Assembly: GCA_966211795.1 (NCBI GenBank)
Contig: CBIHNW010000024.1
Coordinates: 1 to 64,000, forward strand
Source of the DNA: 21-14-0-10-47-8 sp966211795
Lineage (GTDB): Bacteria; Bdellovibrionota; Bdellovibrionia; Bdellovibrionales; Bdellovibrionaceae
Reading direction: 5' to 3'
DNA: 64,000 nucleotides
The notes under the pieces were generated by a model that ran no database searches, was not told the DNA's origin, and was given only the letters and a program-made list of their open reading frames with translations. Shown in pieces: positions 15,208-24,457 of this stretch (its first letter is position 1; every line of letters begins with the position of its first letter). The position numbers were made by a program, and so were the translations under genes.

Positions 15208-16821
15208 ATGTCTTCTTCCTCCTCTCTTTCATCTCGCCGTTGGATCCAGCTTCGTCACGATCTGTATGAGCAAGTGCAAAAGCACGTGTTGGCGTTATTG
15301 GGCGAAAGTTCGCCAGGACTGCTGCGTTACCAAGAGGAGTACGAAAGAGAGATCAGTCGAGCCTGGAAAGTCTCGTCTCGGGAAAAGCTTCTGGCAGCGG
15401 TTCAGAAGGCACGGGTGGTGTGGCTTGGAGATTTTCATGCGCTTCAACAATCGCAAAAAGCTCAGCTGCGAATTCTGAAAGCCTTGCCACAAACCCAAGA
15501 TATTGTCTTAGGCGTCGAATGCATTGAAGCGCGCCATCAAGGGCATTTGGATCGTTATCTTCAGGGAAAGTTAAGCGAGCGAGAGTTCTTAAAAGCCGTC
15601 GAGTGGAAGCGAAGCTGGGGCTTTCCTTGGGAACATTATAAACCCTTGTTTCGCTGGGCCTTTAAAAATAAAGTGCGAATCTTTGCACTGAATCTTAAGG
15701 CCGAGCAGAAGTCCATTCGCTCCCTGCGTGAACGGGATGAATTTTCGGGTCGAAAGATTGCGGAAATCCTGAAGCAAAATCCCCAGTCTCGGATGTTTGT
15801 CATTTTTGGCGACTTGCACTTGGCAGGAAAACATCTTCCGCAGGTGGTCAGCAAGTATTTGAAAAGCAGTTCGTTTGCCTTCGTCTTTCAGAATCCAGAG
15901 AAAATTTATTTTCAGCTTCTCAAGAAAGAAATCGAACATCAGGTCGATGTGGTCGAGCTTTCCAAAAATCGGTATTGTTTGGTCAGCGTTCCGCCGTGGG
16001 TCAAGTGGCAAAATTATCTGCTGTATCTCGAGTCACATTACGACCGAAGTTTTGATGATGATTTGGATTTGACGGATTACGTCGCCAAATACATCAAGCT
16101 CATCGGCGAAGATCTCAGCGTTCAGGTGGCAACGGATCACTTTGCGATCGCCACTGCGAATGATCGCGGCGCCTGGGCCCAGATGCAGAAGGCTCTGACG
16201 GAAAAAGAGCTCGAGATCGTTCGCTCTTGGATCGAAGACGGCCGCAGTTTCTTTCTGCCCGAGGCTGGCATTGGTTACTTGGGACGACCTTCAGTGAACG
16301 CGGCGGCTCAGTTGGCGATGGCGATTGTATCCGCTTCGCTCAGTGGTCAGAAAAAAATTCCGGCAAAATTTCCGCAAGACTTTGTGAAAATGATTTGGCT
16401 CGAGGCGGTCCAGTATTTCGGTAGCAAGTTGATCAATCCCAAGCGAAAAACGAACACGCTGAATGACATCAAAGCCAGTCTGATGGCCCGCAATCCGGTG
16501 GATCAAGGCAAAGAAGCCATGCAATTGGCCCTGAGTCAGAAGATGCTGGAGCTCTTGCACCTCTCGCAGGGGCGTAAGGAGCGGGAGCTGATTCGTCCGC
16601 GAAAGCGCAAGGCCTACCTCGAGGCTGCGCGAATTTTAGGCGGCATCATGGGTGAAAAACTTTATTTTGCCTATCGACGAAAGCTGCTCTCAAAAAATTC
16701 GTTGTTGAGTCTTTTGAAAAAGCCTTTGGACGCCGAAGGTTTCCCGTATTTCTATTGGGAGATTTTGGAAGTCGTGGAAAACTTCCCGGAACCATTTCAG
16801 TCCAAAACCGAAAAAATGTAG
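15208..16821 (+). CDS. ChaN-like haem-binding-type domain with unusual C-terminal extension
   Basis: The protein is about 537 residues. Roughly the first 250 match the ChaN/DUF399 family: VVWLGDFHALQQSQKAQLRI, VLGVECIEARHQGHLDRYL, then VIFGDLHLAGKHLPQVV. ChaN proteins bind haem in iron uptake. Here there is no signal peptide or lipobox, so a cytoplasmic role is likely. The second half (about 270-537) is helical and basic, and I do not recognise it; it is about twice the family length in all. ATG at 15208 has GAGGG ten bases upstream; ATG at 15181 or 15199 are alternatives. It is divergent from the VKOR-DsbA gene. Confidence 0.72.
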   Translation: MSSSSSLSSRRWIQLRHDLYEQVQKHVLALLGESSPGLLRYQEEYEREISRAWKVSSREKLLAAVQKARVVWLGDFHALQQSQKAQLRILKALPQTQDIVLGVECIEARHQGHLDRYLQGKLSEREFLKAVEWKRSWGFPWEHYKPLFRWAFKNKVRIFALNLKAEQKSIRSLRERDEFSGRKIAEILKQNPQSRMFVIFGDLHLAGKHLPQVVSKYLKSSSFAFVFQNPEKIYFQLLKKEIEHQVDVVELSKNRYCLVSVPPWVKWQNYLLYLESHYDRSFDDDLDLTDYVAKYIKLIGEDLSVQVATDHFAIATANDRGAWAQMQKALTEKELEIVRSWIEDGRSFFLPEAGIGYLGRPSVNAAAQLAMAIVSASLSGQKKIPAKFPQDFVKMIWLEAVQYFGSKLINPKRKTNTLNDIKASLMARNPVDQGKEAMQLALSQKMLELLHLSQGRKERELIRPRKRKAYLEAARILGGIMGEKLYFAYRRKLLSKNSLLSLLKKPLDAEGFPYFYWEILEVVENFPEPFQSKTEKM

Positions 16822-16847
16822 AAACAGTCTCGCGAATGCTGGAAAAA

Positions 16848-17120
16848 TTAATTCAGAAGGTCTTTAAAGTCTTTGCCTGGCTTAAAGCGCGGCACCTTGG
16901 ATCCCGGAATCATGACCGGTGCGCCCGTTTTTGGATTTCTTCCATTGCGCGATTTGCGGCTGAGGCGTGAGAAAGTTCCAAAGCCAACCAGTTTCACTTC
17001 ATCCCCTTTGGCGACAGACTTTTGAATGATCTGTAGGGTGGCGTCGAGAAAGTCCTCGGACTGCGTCTTCGTCAGTCCAGTTTTTTCAGCGACCTTTTCA
17101 ATCAATTGAGCTTTATTCAT
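16848..17120 (-). CDS. HU-family DNA-binding protein
   Basis: This 90-residue histone-like protein bends and compacts DNA as a dimer. MNKAQLIEKVAEKTGLTKTQ is the usual start. The VKLVGFGTFSRLSRKSRNGR core and RNPKTGAPVMIPGSKVPRFK arm (with the tip Pro) are complete. The ATG at 17120 follows GAGG; an in-frame TTG two codons earlier is less likely. The 3' end converges with the ChaN-like gene, with 26 bases between them. A promoter-like pair lies upstream. Confidence 0.95.
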   Translation of the reverse strand: MNKAQLIEKVAEKTGLTKTQSEDFLDATLQIIQKSVAKGDEVKLVGFGTFSRLSRKSRNGRNPKTGAPVMIPGSKVPRFKPGKDFKDLLN

Positions 17121-17141
17121 TGCCAACCTCGGGGTGGTAGA

Positions 17142-17170
17142 AAGCTAAAAAAAGAGGCTTTGAGGGTCAA
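17142..17170 (-). promoter_or_regulatory. Possible promoter for the HU gene
   Basis: On the minus strand TTGACC (17170-17165) and TAGCTT (17147-17142) are 17 bases apart. This puts the start of the mRNA about 15-20 bases before the HU start codon. The -35 box is good and the -10 box is only fair. Confidence 0.35.
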
Positions 17171-17344
17171 GATTTTTCCCGGAAATAGGTCCGGATGAAA
17201 TGGCGCAAAATCTGTTTGTTTGCTTGACAAAAAATCCAGATTTTCAGGCCGACGGAGAGTGATTTGATGACTCATTCTGAGAACTGGAAATTTTAACTCC
17301 TTTGAATCATTCATTTATATGCAAAGCTGGCCGATATAACAGCT

Positions 17345-18025
17345 ATGGCAAAGCAGAATTTTTTATTCGTAACGGTGTGCTTGGTTCTGGTGACGGGAAT
17401 CATGCAAAGCTATTTCCTTTTCGAGCAGCACTTCAGTCCGCACAAAGATGATCAAAAAAAGATCGAGGCTTTGAGAGAGGTCGTCGAAGAAAAAAACCTT
17501 CGCATTGCCCAGCTAGAAACTCAGCTCGTCGACTTTCAACAAGAAGTGGCGGCCCAGTTGCCGGCCCTGAAAAAAGTCAGTCCGACTCCCAAAACGTTTC
17601 AGCTTCGAAGCCTGGCGAGTGTGATGCAAAAGCCGCTGGATGCTTTTGAGATGTCAGGTGTCTTAAGCGAAAAAGCGCGCGCCGAATTTCGCCATGGGGA
17701 CTTTAAAAGCTCGGCTAAATCCTTTGCGCAGCTCACCCAAAAGTACCCAACCTCTCCGCTGGTGATCCAGGCCTATTTTTTCTGGGCCGAAAGTCTTTAC
17801 ATGAACCAGCAGCCGCAAGAGTGTTTGGATGTGATCGATCAAATGATGACCCATTTTCCAAATCATGAATTGACGGGGTTTATCATGTTGCGAATGGGGC
17901 AAATTCTGCAGGCACGCAGCCGAACGGAAGAGGCCGCGGAAGTCTTCAAATTGGTCAGCCAAAATTTTGCCGGCAACAGTGAATTAAAGGTTCAAGCGGA
18001 GAGACTGTCCAAGTCGATTGAGTGA
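17345..18025 (+). CDS. Membrane-anchored TPR protein (YbgF/CpoB-like architecture)
   Basis: This 226-residue protein has an N-terminal TM or uncleaved signal (FLFVTVCLVLVTGIMQSYFL), a coiled coil at about 38-72 (KKIEALREVVEEKNLRIAQL), and tetratricopeptide repeats from about 105 to the end (ARAEFRHGDFKSSAKSFAQL, then repeats around 135-215). The order of coiled coil then TPR resembles CpoB/YbgF, which links peptidoglycan synthesis to the Tol system, but no tol or pal gene is nearby, so I keep the call general. The stop overlaps the start of the next gene (TGATG). Confidence 0.72.
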   Translation: MAKQNFLFVTVCLVLVTGIMQSYFLFEQHFSPHKDDQKKIEALREVVEEKNLRIAQLETQLVDFQQEVAAQLPALKKVSPTPKTFQLRSLASVMQKPLDAFEMSGVLSEKARAEFRHGDFKSSAKSFAQLTQKYPTSPLVIQAYFFWAESLYMNQQPQECLDVIDQMMTHFPNHELTGFIMLRMGQILQARSRTEEAAEVFKLVSQNFAGNSELKVQAERLSKSIE

Positions 18026-18783
18026 TGATGAAATGCGGATTGATTTTTTTATTTTTATTCCTGATTGCGGGTCCGGTCTGGGCCGAGCTGAAGTTCGTTG
18101 ATTTGCCGCAAAATTGTTACACGCAAAAAACTTACCCCTGTCAGGTGCGCATTTCCGGAGGATCGCTCGCGATCGAGCGAGAATCCCAGATTTTACATTT
18201 GGCCGACCAAGGCGCGATTTCGTTTCTCAGTGCAAATGAGCTGCAGTTTCTTTCGGGTGCGGCCTGGATTGAAAAAGCAAATGATTTGACGGTGAAGATT
18301 TCACCCGTCCTCAAAATTCAGATTTCGGGCGAATGGTTTGTAAAGAAAGAAAAAGATGCCACCATGAGCGTGCGCAATCTTGCCGGAGAAGCGAAATTCA
18401 TTTCGGACCGGGTGTTTGCGAGCGAGGCGCTGCCGATTGGATTTCAAAATTGGTATGGCTTGCTCGACACGAGCGGCAGTGTTTCTCGGGGAGTGATCCG
18501 GCCTATCGAAGTGGGAGACTTTTTGAAAGACTGGCTTCCGATCTCGAATCTTTCGGTGGCTGAAATGAAACATCAAGTTTTGTCGTACAAAGAGCAATGG
18601 AAGGGTGCGCTGGAGCAATCGGCCCAATTGTACGCGCAGATCGCCACCCGGAGAATTGCCGCCGTCGAAGAGCGAGAACGGCTGAAGCTGGAAAAGGCGG
18701 CCTCGCATCGCCATGAGCAAGAAAAGTTGCGCCAGATGTATCGCGAACGCAATGGTTTCGGCGATCAGAAATCTAGTCCATAG
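18025..18783 (+). CDS. Exported hypothetical protein
   Basis: This 252-residue protein is not one I recognise. A signal peptide (MMKCGLIFLFLFLIAGPVWA) is followed by a beta-rich domain containing a Cys pair in NCYTQKTYPCQV. A segment like the FecR fold (ISGEWFVKKEKDATMSVRNL) suggests a sugar- or peptidoglycan-facing periplasmic domain, but this is weak. The last 60 residues are a charged helix. The ATG at 18025 overlaps the upstream stop by one base (a GTG one codon earlier is also possible). Pairing with the TPR protein suggests that they work together in the envelope. Confidence 0.68.
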   Translation: MMKCGLIFLFLFLIAGPVWAELKFVDLPQNCYTQKTYPCQVRISGGSLAIERESQILHLADQGAISFLSANELQFLSGAAWIEKANDLTVKISPVLKIQISGEWFVKKEKDATMSVRNLAGEAKFISDRVFASEALPIGFQNWYGLLDTSGSVSRGVIRPIEVGDFLKDWLPISNLSVAEMKHQVLSYKEQWKGALEQSAQLYAQIATRRIAAVEERERLKLEKAASHRHEQEKLRQMYRERNGFGDQKSSP

Positions 18784-18888
18784 TCCGGACCGACTTCGGA
18801 CCAGAAGTGACCTTGGTAAGAGGGGTCTTGTCCCGGATCATGATATCCTAAAATGAGAATTGATTCTCTTGAATTTGGGGAGGACAGG

Positions 18889-20565
18889 ATGTCTTCAATC
18901 ACGCCAGCCGAACGTTCACGACAAACGGATGAAATTCGCAGTCAGCGCGAAGAAAACCAGAATCGCGAAGCTGAAGAGACCAAGAAGCACAAACGCGAAG
19001 TTCGTCGTTTGAATCAAAAGCATGATGAAGAGATTGACGAGCTCAAAAAGAACTACGAATCACAGATTCAAAATCTTCGTGAACGCTCGAGCGACCAGCT
19101 GAGCGAAAAAGATCAATCCAATCTCGCCAAAATTGAAAAGCTGCGCTCGATGTACACCGAATCCCTGCGAAAACGCACGGACGAAACCGAGAATAAGCGT
19201 GGAGCCGAAAAAGAAGTGTACCGCAGTCAGATGGCCAAAGAGCGCCAAATCAACGAACAACAGCGCGACGGTTTGAAGCAAAATTTCGACAATTCGCTGG
19301 CCGATAAAAGTCGTGAATTTGAATCCTACGGCCAGCGCGCCCGCGAAGAGATGCAGGGAGCGATCGCGAAAAACGCGGACAAGCTCGAGAAAAAGCATCA
19401 AACCGAAGTGCGCGCGATCTCAGAAGATCGTGACAATCGCTTGGTGCAAAGCGAGCGAAACTCGAAGGCGACAAAGTCTTCGCTGGAAAATAAATTGAAA
19501 GATCAAGAAGCGCAACAGCGCCTTGAAAACGAGCGTCGGGATGCGAATTGGCGAAATGCATATTCGTCTAAAGAGCGTCAGATGGACGAACTGATGACCG
19601 GTCGGGCGGAAGAGCTCAAGTTTGCGCGCGAGAAGATGCAAAATAACTATGATAAAAAAGTCGAAGACAAAATCGGGGAACTTGAGGACGCGAGAAAAAC
19701 TCTGAAAGAGCAGGCCACGGATCGCATCGAGCACGAAGTTCGATCGGCGGAAAGCGAGAACTTGCGTTTGAAGAATAACAATCTCGTCGACATGATGACG
19801 ACCAAGCGCCTGCGCGATCTCGAGCGTGATCACGTGATCATGGATTATGAAAATCGCATGGATAAGCTCGCGGCCTCGAAGGACGGCCTGGTTGAAAAGT
19901 CGAAAGAAGTGAATCAAGAGAGAATTTCCAATGCCAACCGCAAAAACGAAGAGATTTTGTCGGAAGCCTCAAGGCGTTTCAAGAGTGATCAAATGATATC
20001 CAACGAGCGCCATCGCGAAGATCGCGATCGCCTCGAGGTTGAGCATAAAACTCAGCTTCAGCATGTGGCCTCACGCAGTGATGACCGGGTCGGTAAGCTC
20101 ATCAAGACAACGTCCGAAGCGCAGCGCGTGCAAGATCGATATCATTCTGAAAATATCAATGCCTTGAAGGATTCTTATCAAGGCGAGCTCGCGAATCAGC
20201 GGGAAGCTCAGATGGAGCAGCTCAAGAACACATACTTGCGCATGGATGACCGTCTGCGATCGACCGAAGACAAGCATGCCAAGCGATTGGAAGAAGTCGT
20301 TAACAATTACGAAACCAAGATCAACCAGTTGCAAGAGCAACAGCAAAAAGATCTGCAGCGGCAAAGCGAAATCTATGAATCTCGCATGGCCGTGACGAAA
20401 AAGCAGATGGATCAAGAGCAAAAATCGCACGAAATGAAGATTGACGGCAAAGTGAGTCAGCTGCAGGATCAACACGAACGTGAAATTGATCGGCTCGAAA
20501 AGCGACATCAGGAACAGATGGCGTCGCTGGCCCAAAAACTGAACTATTACCGGAAAAACACTTAA
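18889..20565 (+). CDS. Very long, highly charged coiled-coil protein
   Basis: This 558-residue protein is almost wholly helical coiled coil, rich in Glu, Lys, Arg, Gln and Asp with very few aromatic residues. There are no TM helices, signal or enzyme motifs. The ATG at 18889 follows GGAGGACAGG and is better than the ATG at 18853. It starts MSSITPAERSRQTDEIRSQR and ends with repeated blocks such as DQHEREIDRLEKRHQEQ. The architecture is like bacterial intermediate-filament-type proteins (Bdellovibrio has one called Ccrp), but identity is not established. It ends three bases before pyk, so the two are probably co-transcribed. Confidence 0.8.
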   Translation: MSSITPAERSRQTDEIRSQREENQNREAEETKKHKREVRRLNQKHDEEIDELKKNYESQIQNLRERSSDQLSEKDQSNLAKIEKLRSMYTESLRKRTDETENKRGAEKEVYRSQMAKERQINEQQRDGLKQNFDNSLADKSREFESYGQRAREEMQGAIAKNADKLEKKHQTEVRAISEDRDNRLVQSERNSKATKSSLENKLKDQEAQQRLENERRDANWRNAYSSKERQMDELMTGRAEELKFAREKMQNNYDKKVEDKIGELEDARKTLKEQATDRIEHEVRSAESENLRLKNNNLVDMMTTKRLRDLERDHVIMDYENRMDKLAASKDGLVEKSKEVNQERISNANRKNEEILSEASRRFKSDQMISNERHREDRDRLEVEHKTQLQHVASRSDDRVGKLIKTTSEAQRVQDRYHSENINALKDSYQGELANQREAQMEQLKNTYLRMDDRLRSTEDKHAKRLEEVVNNYETKINQLQEQQQKDLQRQSEIYESRMAVTKKQMDQEQKSHEMKIDGKVSQLQDQHEREIDRLEKRHQEQMASLAQKLNYYRKNT

Positions 20566-20568
20566 TAT

Positions 20569-22050
20569 ATGCTAGTCAACCGCCGCGCTAAAATCGTCGC
20601 CACCATCGGTCCTGCCACCCAATCCGAAGAGGCTTTAGAGAAAGCCATTCGGGCGGGGATGAACGTGGCCCGTCTTAATTTTTCTCATGGCACTCATGAA
20701 GGTCATCTCAAGGTGATTCAAAATCTGCGCAAACTCTCAAAAGAGCTGCGAGCACCGGTGACCATATTGCAGGATCTGCAGGGACCCAAAATCCGCGTCG
20801 GCAAATTTGAAAAAGGATCGATCGAGTTGGTTCCGGGATCTAAAGTCACGATCACGATGAAGAAAGTGATGGGAACAGACGGCTTGATTCCTTCGGATTT
20901 TCCGGAGCTCGCGCAGAGCGTGAAAAAAGACAGCCGCATTCTTCTGGATGACGGACTTTTGGAGCTGAATGTGCTCTCCGTCGAAGGCGATGAGGTTTTT
21001 TGCGAAGTGATTTACGGTGGCATTCTGAAAGACCGTAAGGGCATGAACGTACCCGGAGTTTTATTGGCCGTTGATTGCCTGACCGAGAAAGATTTAAAAG
21101 ATCTTGAATTTGGTTTGGCCAATCAGGTGGATGTGGTGGCGCTCAGTTTCGTTCGTCATGCCAAGGATATTCGAAAGCTGCGGGAAATTGTCGACGCCAA
21201 ACATCCGGCCGCGAAAATTTGCGCCAAAATTGAAATGCTGGAAGCCATTGAAAATCTGGAAGAAATCGTACGTCTATCGGACATCATCATGGTGGCGCGT
21301 GGAGATCTGGCCGTCGAGATTGGTCAGGCGCGTCTGCCCGGGATTCAAAAGCAGATCATCACGCTGGCCAATCAATTGAATAAGCCGGTGATCACCGCGA
21401 CCCAGATGCTGGATTCGATGGTCGAAAATCCAAGACCCACACGTGCGGAGATCACCGACGTTGCGAATGCGGTTTTGGATGGCTCGGACGCTTTGATGTT
21501 GTCGGCCGAAAGTGCGAGCGGAAAATATCCGTTCAAGTGCATTCGGACCATGCACGAAATCATCATCGAGGTTGAAGATAAGGTCGAAAAATTTTATAAG
21601 ATTTCCCTGCAGAACGAATTTCTCAGTCCCGCCAACGCCATTGGGGCCAGCGCCTCGCTGAGCGCAATGAAAATTGATGCCAAGGTGATTGTCTGTTTAA
21701 CTTCGACGGGAAAAACCGCGAATATCATTTCTGGATTTCGCCCGAAAGCGCGCATCGTTGCGGTCACTGATCAGATTGAAACTTTGAATCGGTTGGAAAT
21801 TATTTGGGGTCTGCAAACGCTCTCGATTCGACCTTACTCGAATCTGGAACAAGTGGTCGAGCAAGTCGAAAAAGTTCTGATTCAATATGGCCTGGCGAAA
21901 ACCGGTGATAAAGTGGTGATGACTTACGGTCAGCCGATTTATGACGGGACAAAGACGAACACCGTCTATATTTTCACCTTGGGTGGAGATCGGTACGAGC
22001 GGCTTCCGGACGATCAAGTCCCGCTTCGCTGCCAAATCGAGAAGTTTTAA
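20569..22050 (+). CDS. pyk: Pyruvate kinase
   Basis: Pyruvate kinase makes pyruvate and ATP from phosphoenolpyruvate and ADP at the end of glycolysis. The 493-residue protein has RRAKIVATIGPAT, GMNVARLNFSHGTHEGH, LQDLQGPKIRVG, the active-site ICAKIEMLEAIENLEEI with the catalytic Lys, MVARGDLAVEIG and VITATQMLDSMVENPRPTRA. The C-terminal allosteric domain is present. The start lies three bases after the coiled-coil gene with no clear ribosome-binding site, so coupling is likely. It converges with the phosphatase gene, with 16 bases between them. Confidence 0.97.
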   Translation: MLVNRRAKIVATIGPATQSEEALEKAIRAGMNVARLNFSHGTHEGHLKVIQNLRKLSKELRAPVTILQDLQGPKIRVGKFEKGSIELVPGSKVTITMKKVMGTDGLIPSDFPELAQSVKKDSRILLDDGLLELNVLSVEGDEVFCEVIYGGILKDRKGMNVPGVLLAVDCLTEKDLKDLEFGLANQVDVVALSFVRHAKDIRKLREIVDAKHPAAKICAKIEMLEAIENLEEIVRLSDIIMVARGDLAVEIGQARLPGIQKQIITLANQLNKPVITATQMLDSMVENPRPTRAEITDVANAVLDGSDALMLSAESASGKYPFKCIRTMHEIIIEVEDKVEKFYKISLQNEFLSPANAIGASASLSAMKIDAKVIVCLTSTGKTANIISGFRPKARIVAVTDQIETLNRLEIIWGLQTLSIRPYSNLEQVVEQVEKVLIQYGLAKTGDKVVMTYGQPIYDGTKTNTVYIFTLGGDRYERLPDDQVPLRCQIEKF

Positions 22051-22066
22051 TTTTTAAGCCGAATTC

Positions 22067-23248
22067 TTAATTGAAATCAAGCGCGACGACCGTGATGTCG
22101 TCCGCAAGCGGCGCGGATTTTGCCAAATCATCTGATTGCTGTAAAAGCTTATCCAGAAATTCCTGCTGCGCGCGCGGGTGATCCACGTGCGCTTGCAGCA
22201 GCATTTTATTAAAGCCACGTTCGTTCAGCATATTGCCATCCAGATCCAAACGTTCCGTCAATCCATCGGTCAATAAGACCAAGCGTGTATTGGCGGCGGC
22301 GGTCAGCTCGGTCAACACCAGTTTTTTCGCGACTGCGCCCAGTGGAGCCGAGGTGGTGCCCGTCAGGTAATGCAGAGTCTTCCAGGACAGTCCCGATGTT
22401 TCGCTGGGTAAAAGCACGGCTGGGAGATGGCTGGCGTTGATGTAGCGCATTTTTCGGGTGGTGAGATGAACTTCGACCAGAAAAGCGCTCATCGTGACTT
22501 TGCCACCAGAACATTTTTGCAGCGCATGTGAAAGTGTGGTGTAAACATTTTCGATTCCGATCGAGGCATTGTCTTCGATGGCCGCAATCGCCGAGCGGGC
22601 CGCGCTCGTGATAAGCGCGGCGGCGGCCCCGTGTCCGGTGGCGTCCCCGATCAAAGCGAAAGCTTTATCGGCGCAGGTCCAATGCCACCACCAATCGCCA
22701 CCGCATTCGCTGGCCGAGCGATACTGACCGCCGATCTGCACCCATTGATAAGTCGCTTCTTTGTTTTTTGGAAAAAGACTCTCCTGAACGTGGCGCGCGT
22801 CTTCCAATTCGGATTGCATGCGCGCTTTTTCGGTGGTCTCTGATAATATTCCACGCTCGAGAAATTTAAACACCAGGCTTCCGCATTGAATCTGATCATT
22901 GTTTTTAAGAGCTTGCGCCTGATTGGGAACCAACTTTTTCCCGTCAATCAAAGTTTTATTGGTCGACCCCAAATCGGTGATGGTCACCGAAGTTTTGGTC
23001 AGATCAATCCGTGCGTGACTTTTGCTGAGACTGGCTTCGCCCAGCTGAATATCGGCATCCAGGCTGCGCCCGATCAGCATGGTCGGTCGGTCGATAACCC
23101 ACTGTTTACCCATCTTGTCGGGTGGCCCGACCAGCAAAACCAAGCAGGGCGGAACGCGGTAATCCGCTTCAACCTTGATGGGCTTGGTGTTGGCCGTGAA
23201 GACATTCGTCTTTTCTGAGATGTCGTGGTTGTCGTCGCCTGATGACAT
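22067..23248 (-). CDS. FHA-domain SpoIIE/PP2C-type serine phosphatase
   Basis: This 393-residue cytoplasmic protein has an FHA domain at about 45-130 (MLIGRSLDADIQLGEASLSK, then DLGSTNKT), which reads phosphothreonine peptides. A short helical linker (ARMQSELEDARHVQESLFPK) follows, and then a PP2C phosphatase of the SpoIIE/RsbU class. The metal-binding positions are clear: ECGGDWW, GDATGHGAAAAL, TDGLTE and ADDITVVAL. Such enzymes usually remove phosphate from STAS-type antagonists. A STAS protein is encoded in this window at 11464-11829. The ATG at 23248 is the start. Confidence 0.9.
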   Translation of the reverse strand: MSSGDDNHDISEKTNVFTANTKPIKVEADYRVPPCLVLLVGPPDKMGKQWVIDRPTMLIGRSLDADIQLGEASLSKSHARIDLTKTSVTITDLGSTNKTLIDGKKLVPNQAQALKNNDQIQCGSLVFKFLERGILSETTEKARMQSELEDARHVQESLFPKNKEATYQWVQIGGQYRSASECGGDWWWHWTCADKAFALIGDATGHGAAAALITSAARSAIAAIEDNASIGIENVYTTLSHALQKCSGGKVTMSAFLVEVHLTTRKMRYINASHLPAVLLPSETSGLSWKTLHYLTGTTSAPLGAVAKKLVLTELTAAANTRLVLLTDGLTERLDLDGNMLNERGFNKMLLQAHVDHPRAQQEFLDKLLQQSDDLAKSAPLADDITVVALDFN

Positions 23249-23404
23249 ATATGAATATTAACTGAATCATCGGAAGTCGACTATTCAATTTTGCGGGACC
23301 AGGAGCGATTCTTTTTCAGCCGAAGGTGACGGTGAAATGGTCTCAAATTAAAGACGACTCAATTGGCAGGGGAGGATTGTGGCGCCAAAGTCGAGGCAGG
23401 TATT

Positions 23405-24403
23405 TTACCGGCGGACCTTCGTGAGGGTGTAGATGATTTCCCAAAATGGCGTGACTTTTTCCAGCTCTTCGATCGGGGCGGCGACGGTGACGATTCCGCC
23501 TTCTTCCATCATGGGTTCGCTAACTAATTTTTTCTCGACCAAGGATTGCACTTCTTCCGTCTTGATGACGTATCCCAGCTCTTTCATGGATTCATTTTGC
23601 ATATTGGTGAGATTGATTTTGACCATCCCCTTGGCGTCCTTCGGGACCGTCTTGGCAAAATGCAAAAGACCTTTTAATATTTTAAGTTCCTCTTCCTTAA
23701 CGACCACGCGGTCTGATTCTTTCTTGAAAAGCCAGTCGTTGTACCACTCGGCGAAGGCGAAAAGAAAATCCGGTTTATAGATGATGATCTTTTGTCGGCC
23801 ATCACCGGTGTCTTCGACTTTCATGAACTGTAGGTCCGAGAGCACGCTCATCATTTTTTGCATTTTGTGCGTCGGCTCTTGAAACACCTGAATCGTATAG
23901 TTGCGAAGCAGATTGCCGTTGACCAAAAGTCCTTTGTCTTCGTCGCTTTGCTTTCCGTATTTGTGGCCGACCAGGCACAGGATCGAAATCAGTTTCGTGA
24001 TCGTGTGCGGAGGGAAAAGATCGTCTTCGCTGACTTCGTTTTTCTCGAGCTGCTTGATGCGTTGATTGGCATTTCGCAAATGATCATTCACGGTGCGCAT
24101 GATGGCTTTGCACCACTCTGGGAAGTTTTGAAACTGTGCGTGCAGGGCCTTGTAGGGAAGTGCGATGACTTCGGAATCCTTCAGCGCTTTAACGGACGCC
24201 GAGCGAGGTTTGTTATCAAAAAATGCCATTTCCCCAACCATCGCGCCGGGACCAATCTCTGCCAACATGATTTCCGAAGTTTGCTTCGTTTTGACGACGG
24301 CAAATTTGCCGCTTTTGATGACGTACATGGCATCAGGCGGGTCGCCTTCGCGAAAAAGGTAATGATCCTTTTCGATTTTTTTAGGTCCATTGGTGGATGA
24401 CAT
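23405..24403 (-). CDS. Cyclic-nucleotide-binding domain protein
   Basis: This 332-residue protein has an N-terminal cNMP-binding beta-barrel (about 10-115), with phosphate cassette GAMVGEMAFFDNKPRSASV. The key Gly-Glu and Arg are in place, so it should bind cAMP or cGMP. A coiled linker (NANQRIKQLEKNE) leads to a C-terminal half of about 190 residues that looks helical with possible winged-helix folds; I do not recognise it as a known effector. It is not a typical Crp, because the DNA-binding helix is not obvious. With a cAMP-making cyclase in the same window it is a natural candidate receptor, by inference only. The ATG at 24403 is chosen over a GTG one codon before. Confidence 0.85.
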   Translation of the reverse strand: MSSTNGPKKIEKDHYLFREGDPPDAMYVIKSGKFAVVKTKQTSEIMLAEIGPGAMVGEMAFFDNKPRSASVKALKDSEVIALPYKALHAQFQNFPEWCKAIMRTVNDHLRNANQRIKQLEKNEVSEDDLFPPHTITKLISILCLVGHKYGKQSDEDKGLLVNGNLLRNYTIQVFQEPTHKMQKMMSVLSDLQFMKVEDTGDGRQKIIIYKPDFLFAFAEWYNDWLFKKESDRVVVKEEELKILKGLLHFAKTVPKDAKGMVKINLTNMQNESMKELGYVIKTEEVQSLVEKKLVSEPMMEEGGIVTVAAPIEELEKVTPFWEIIYTLTKVRR

Positions 24404-24457
24404 CACTGCAATTTTAACAATCGGTGGGACTCAAGTCTAAATAAAGCCTCAGCGGGC

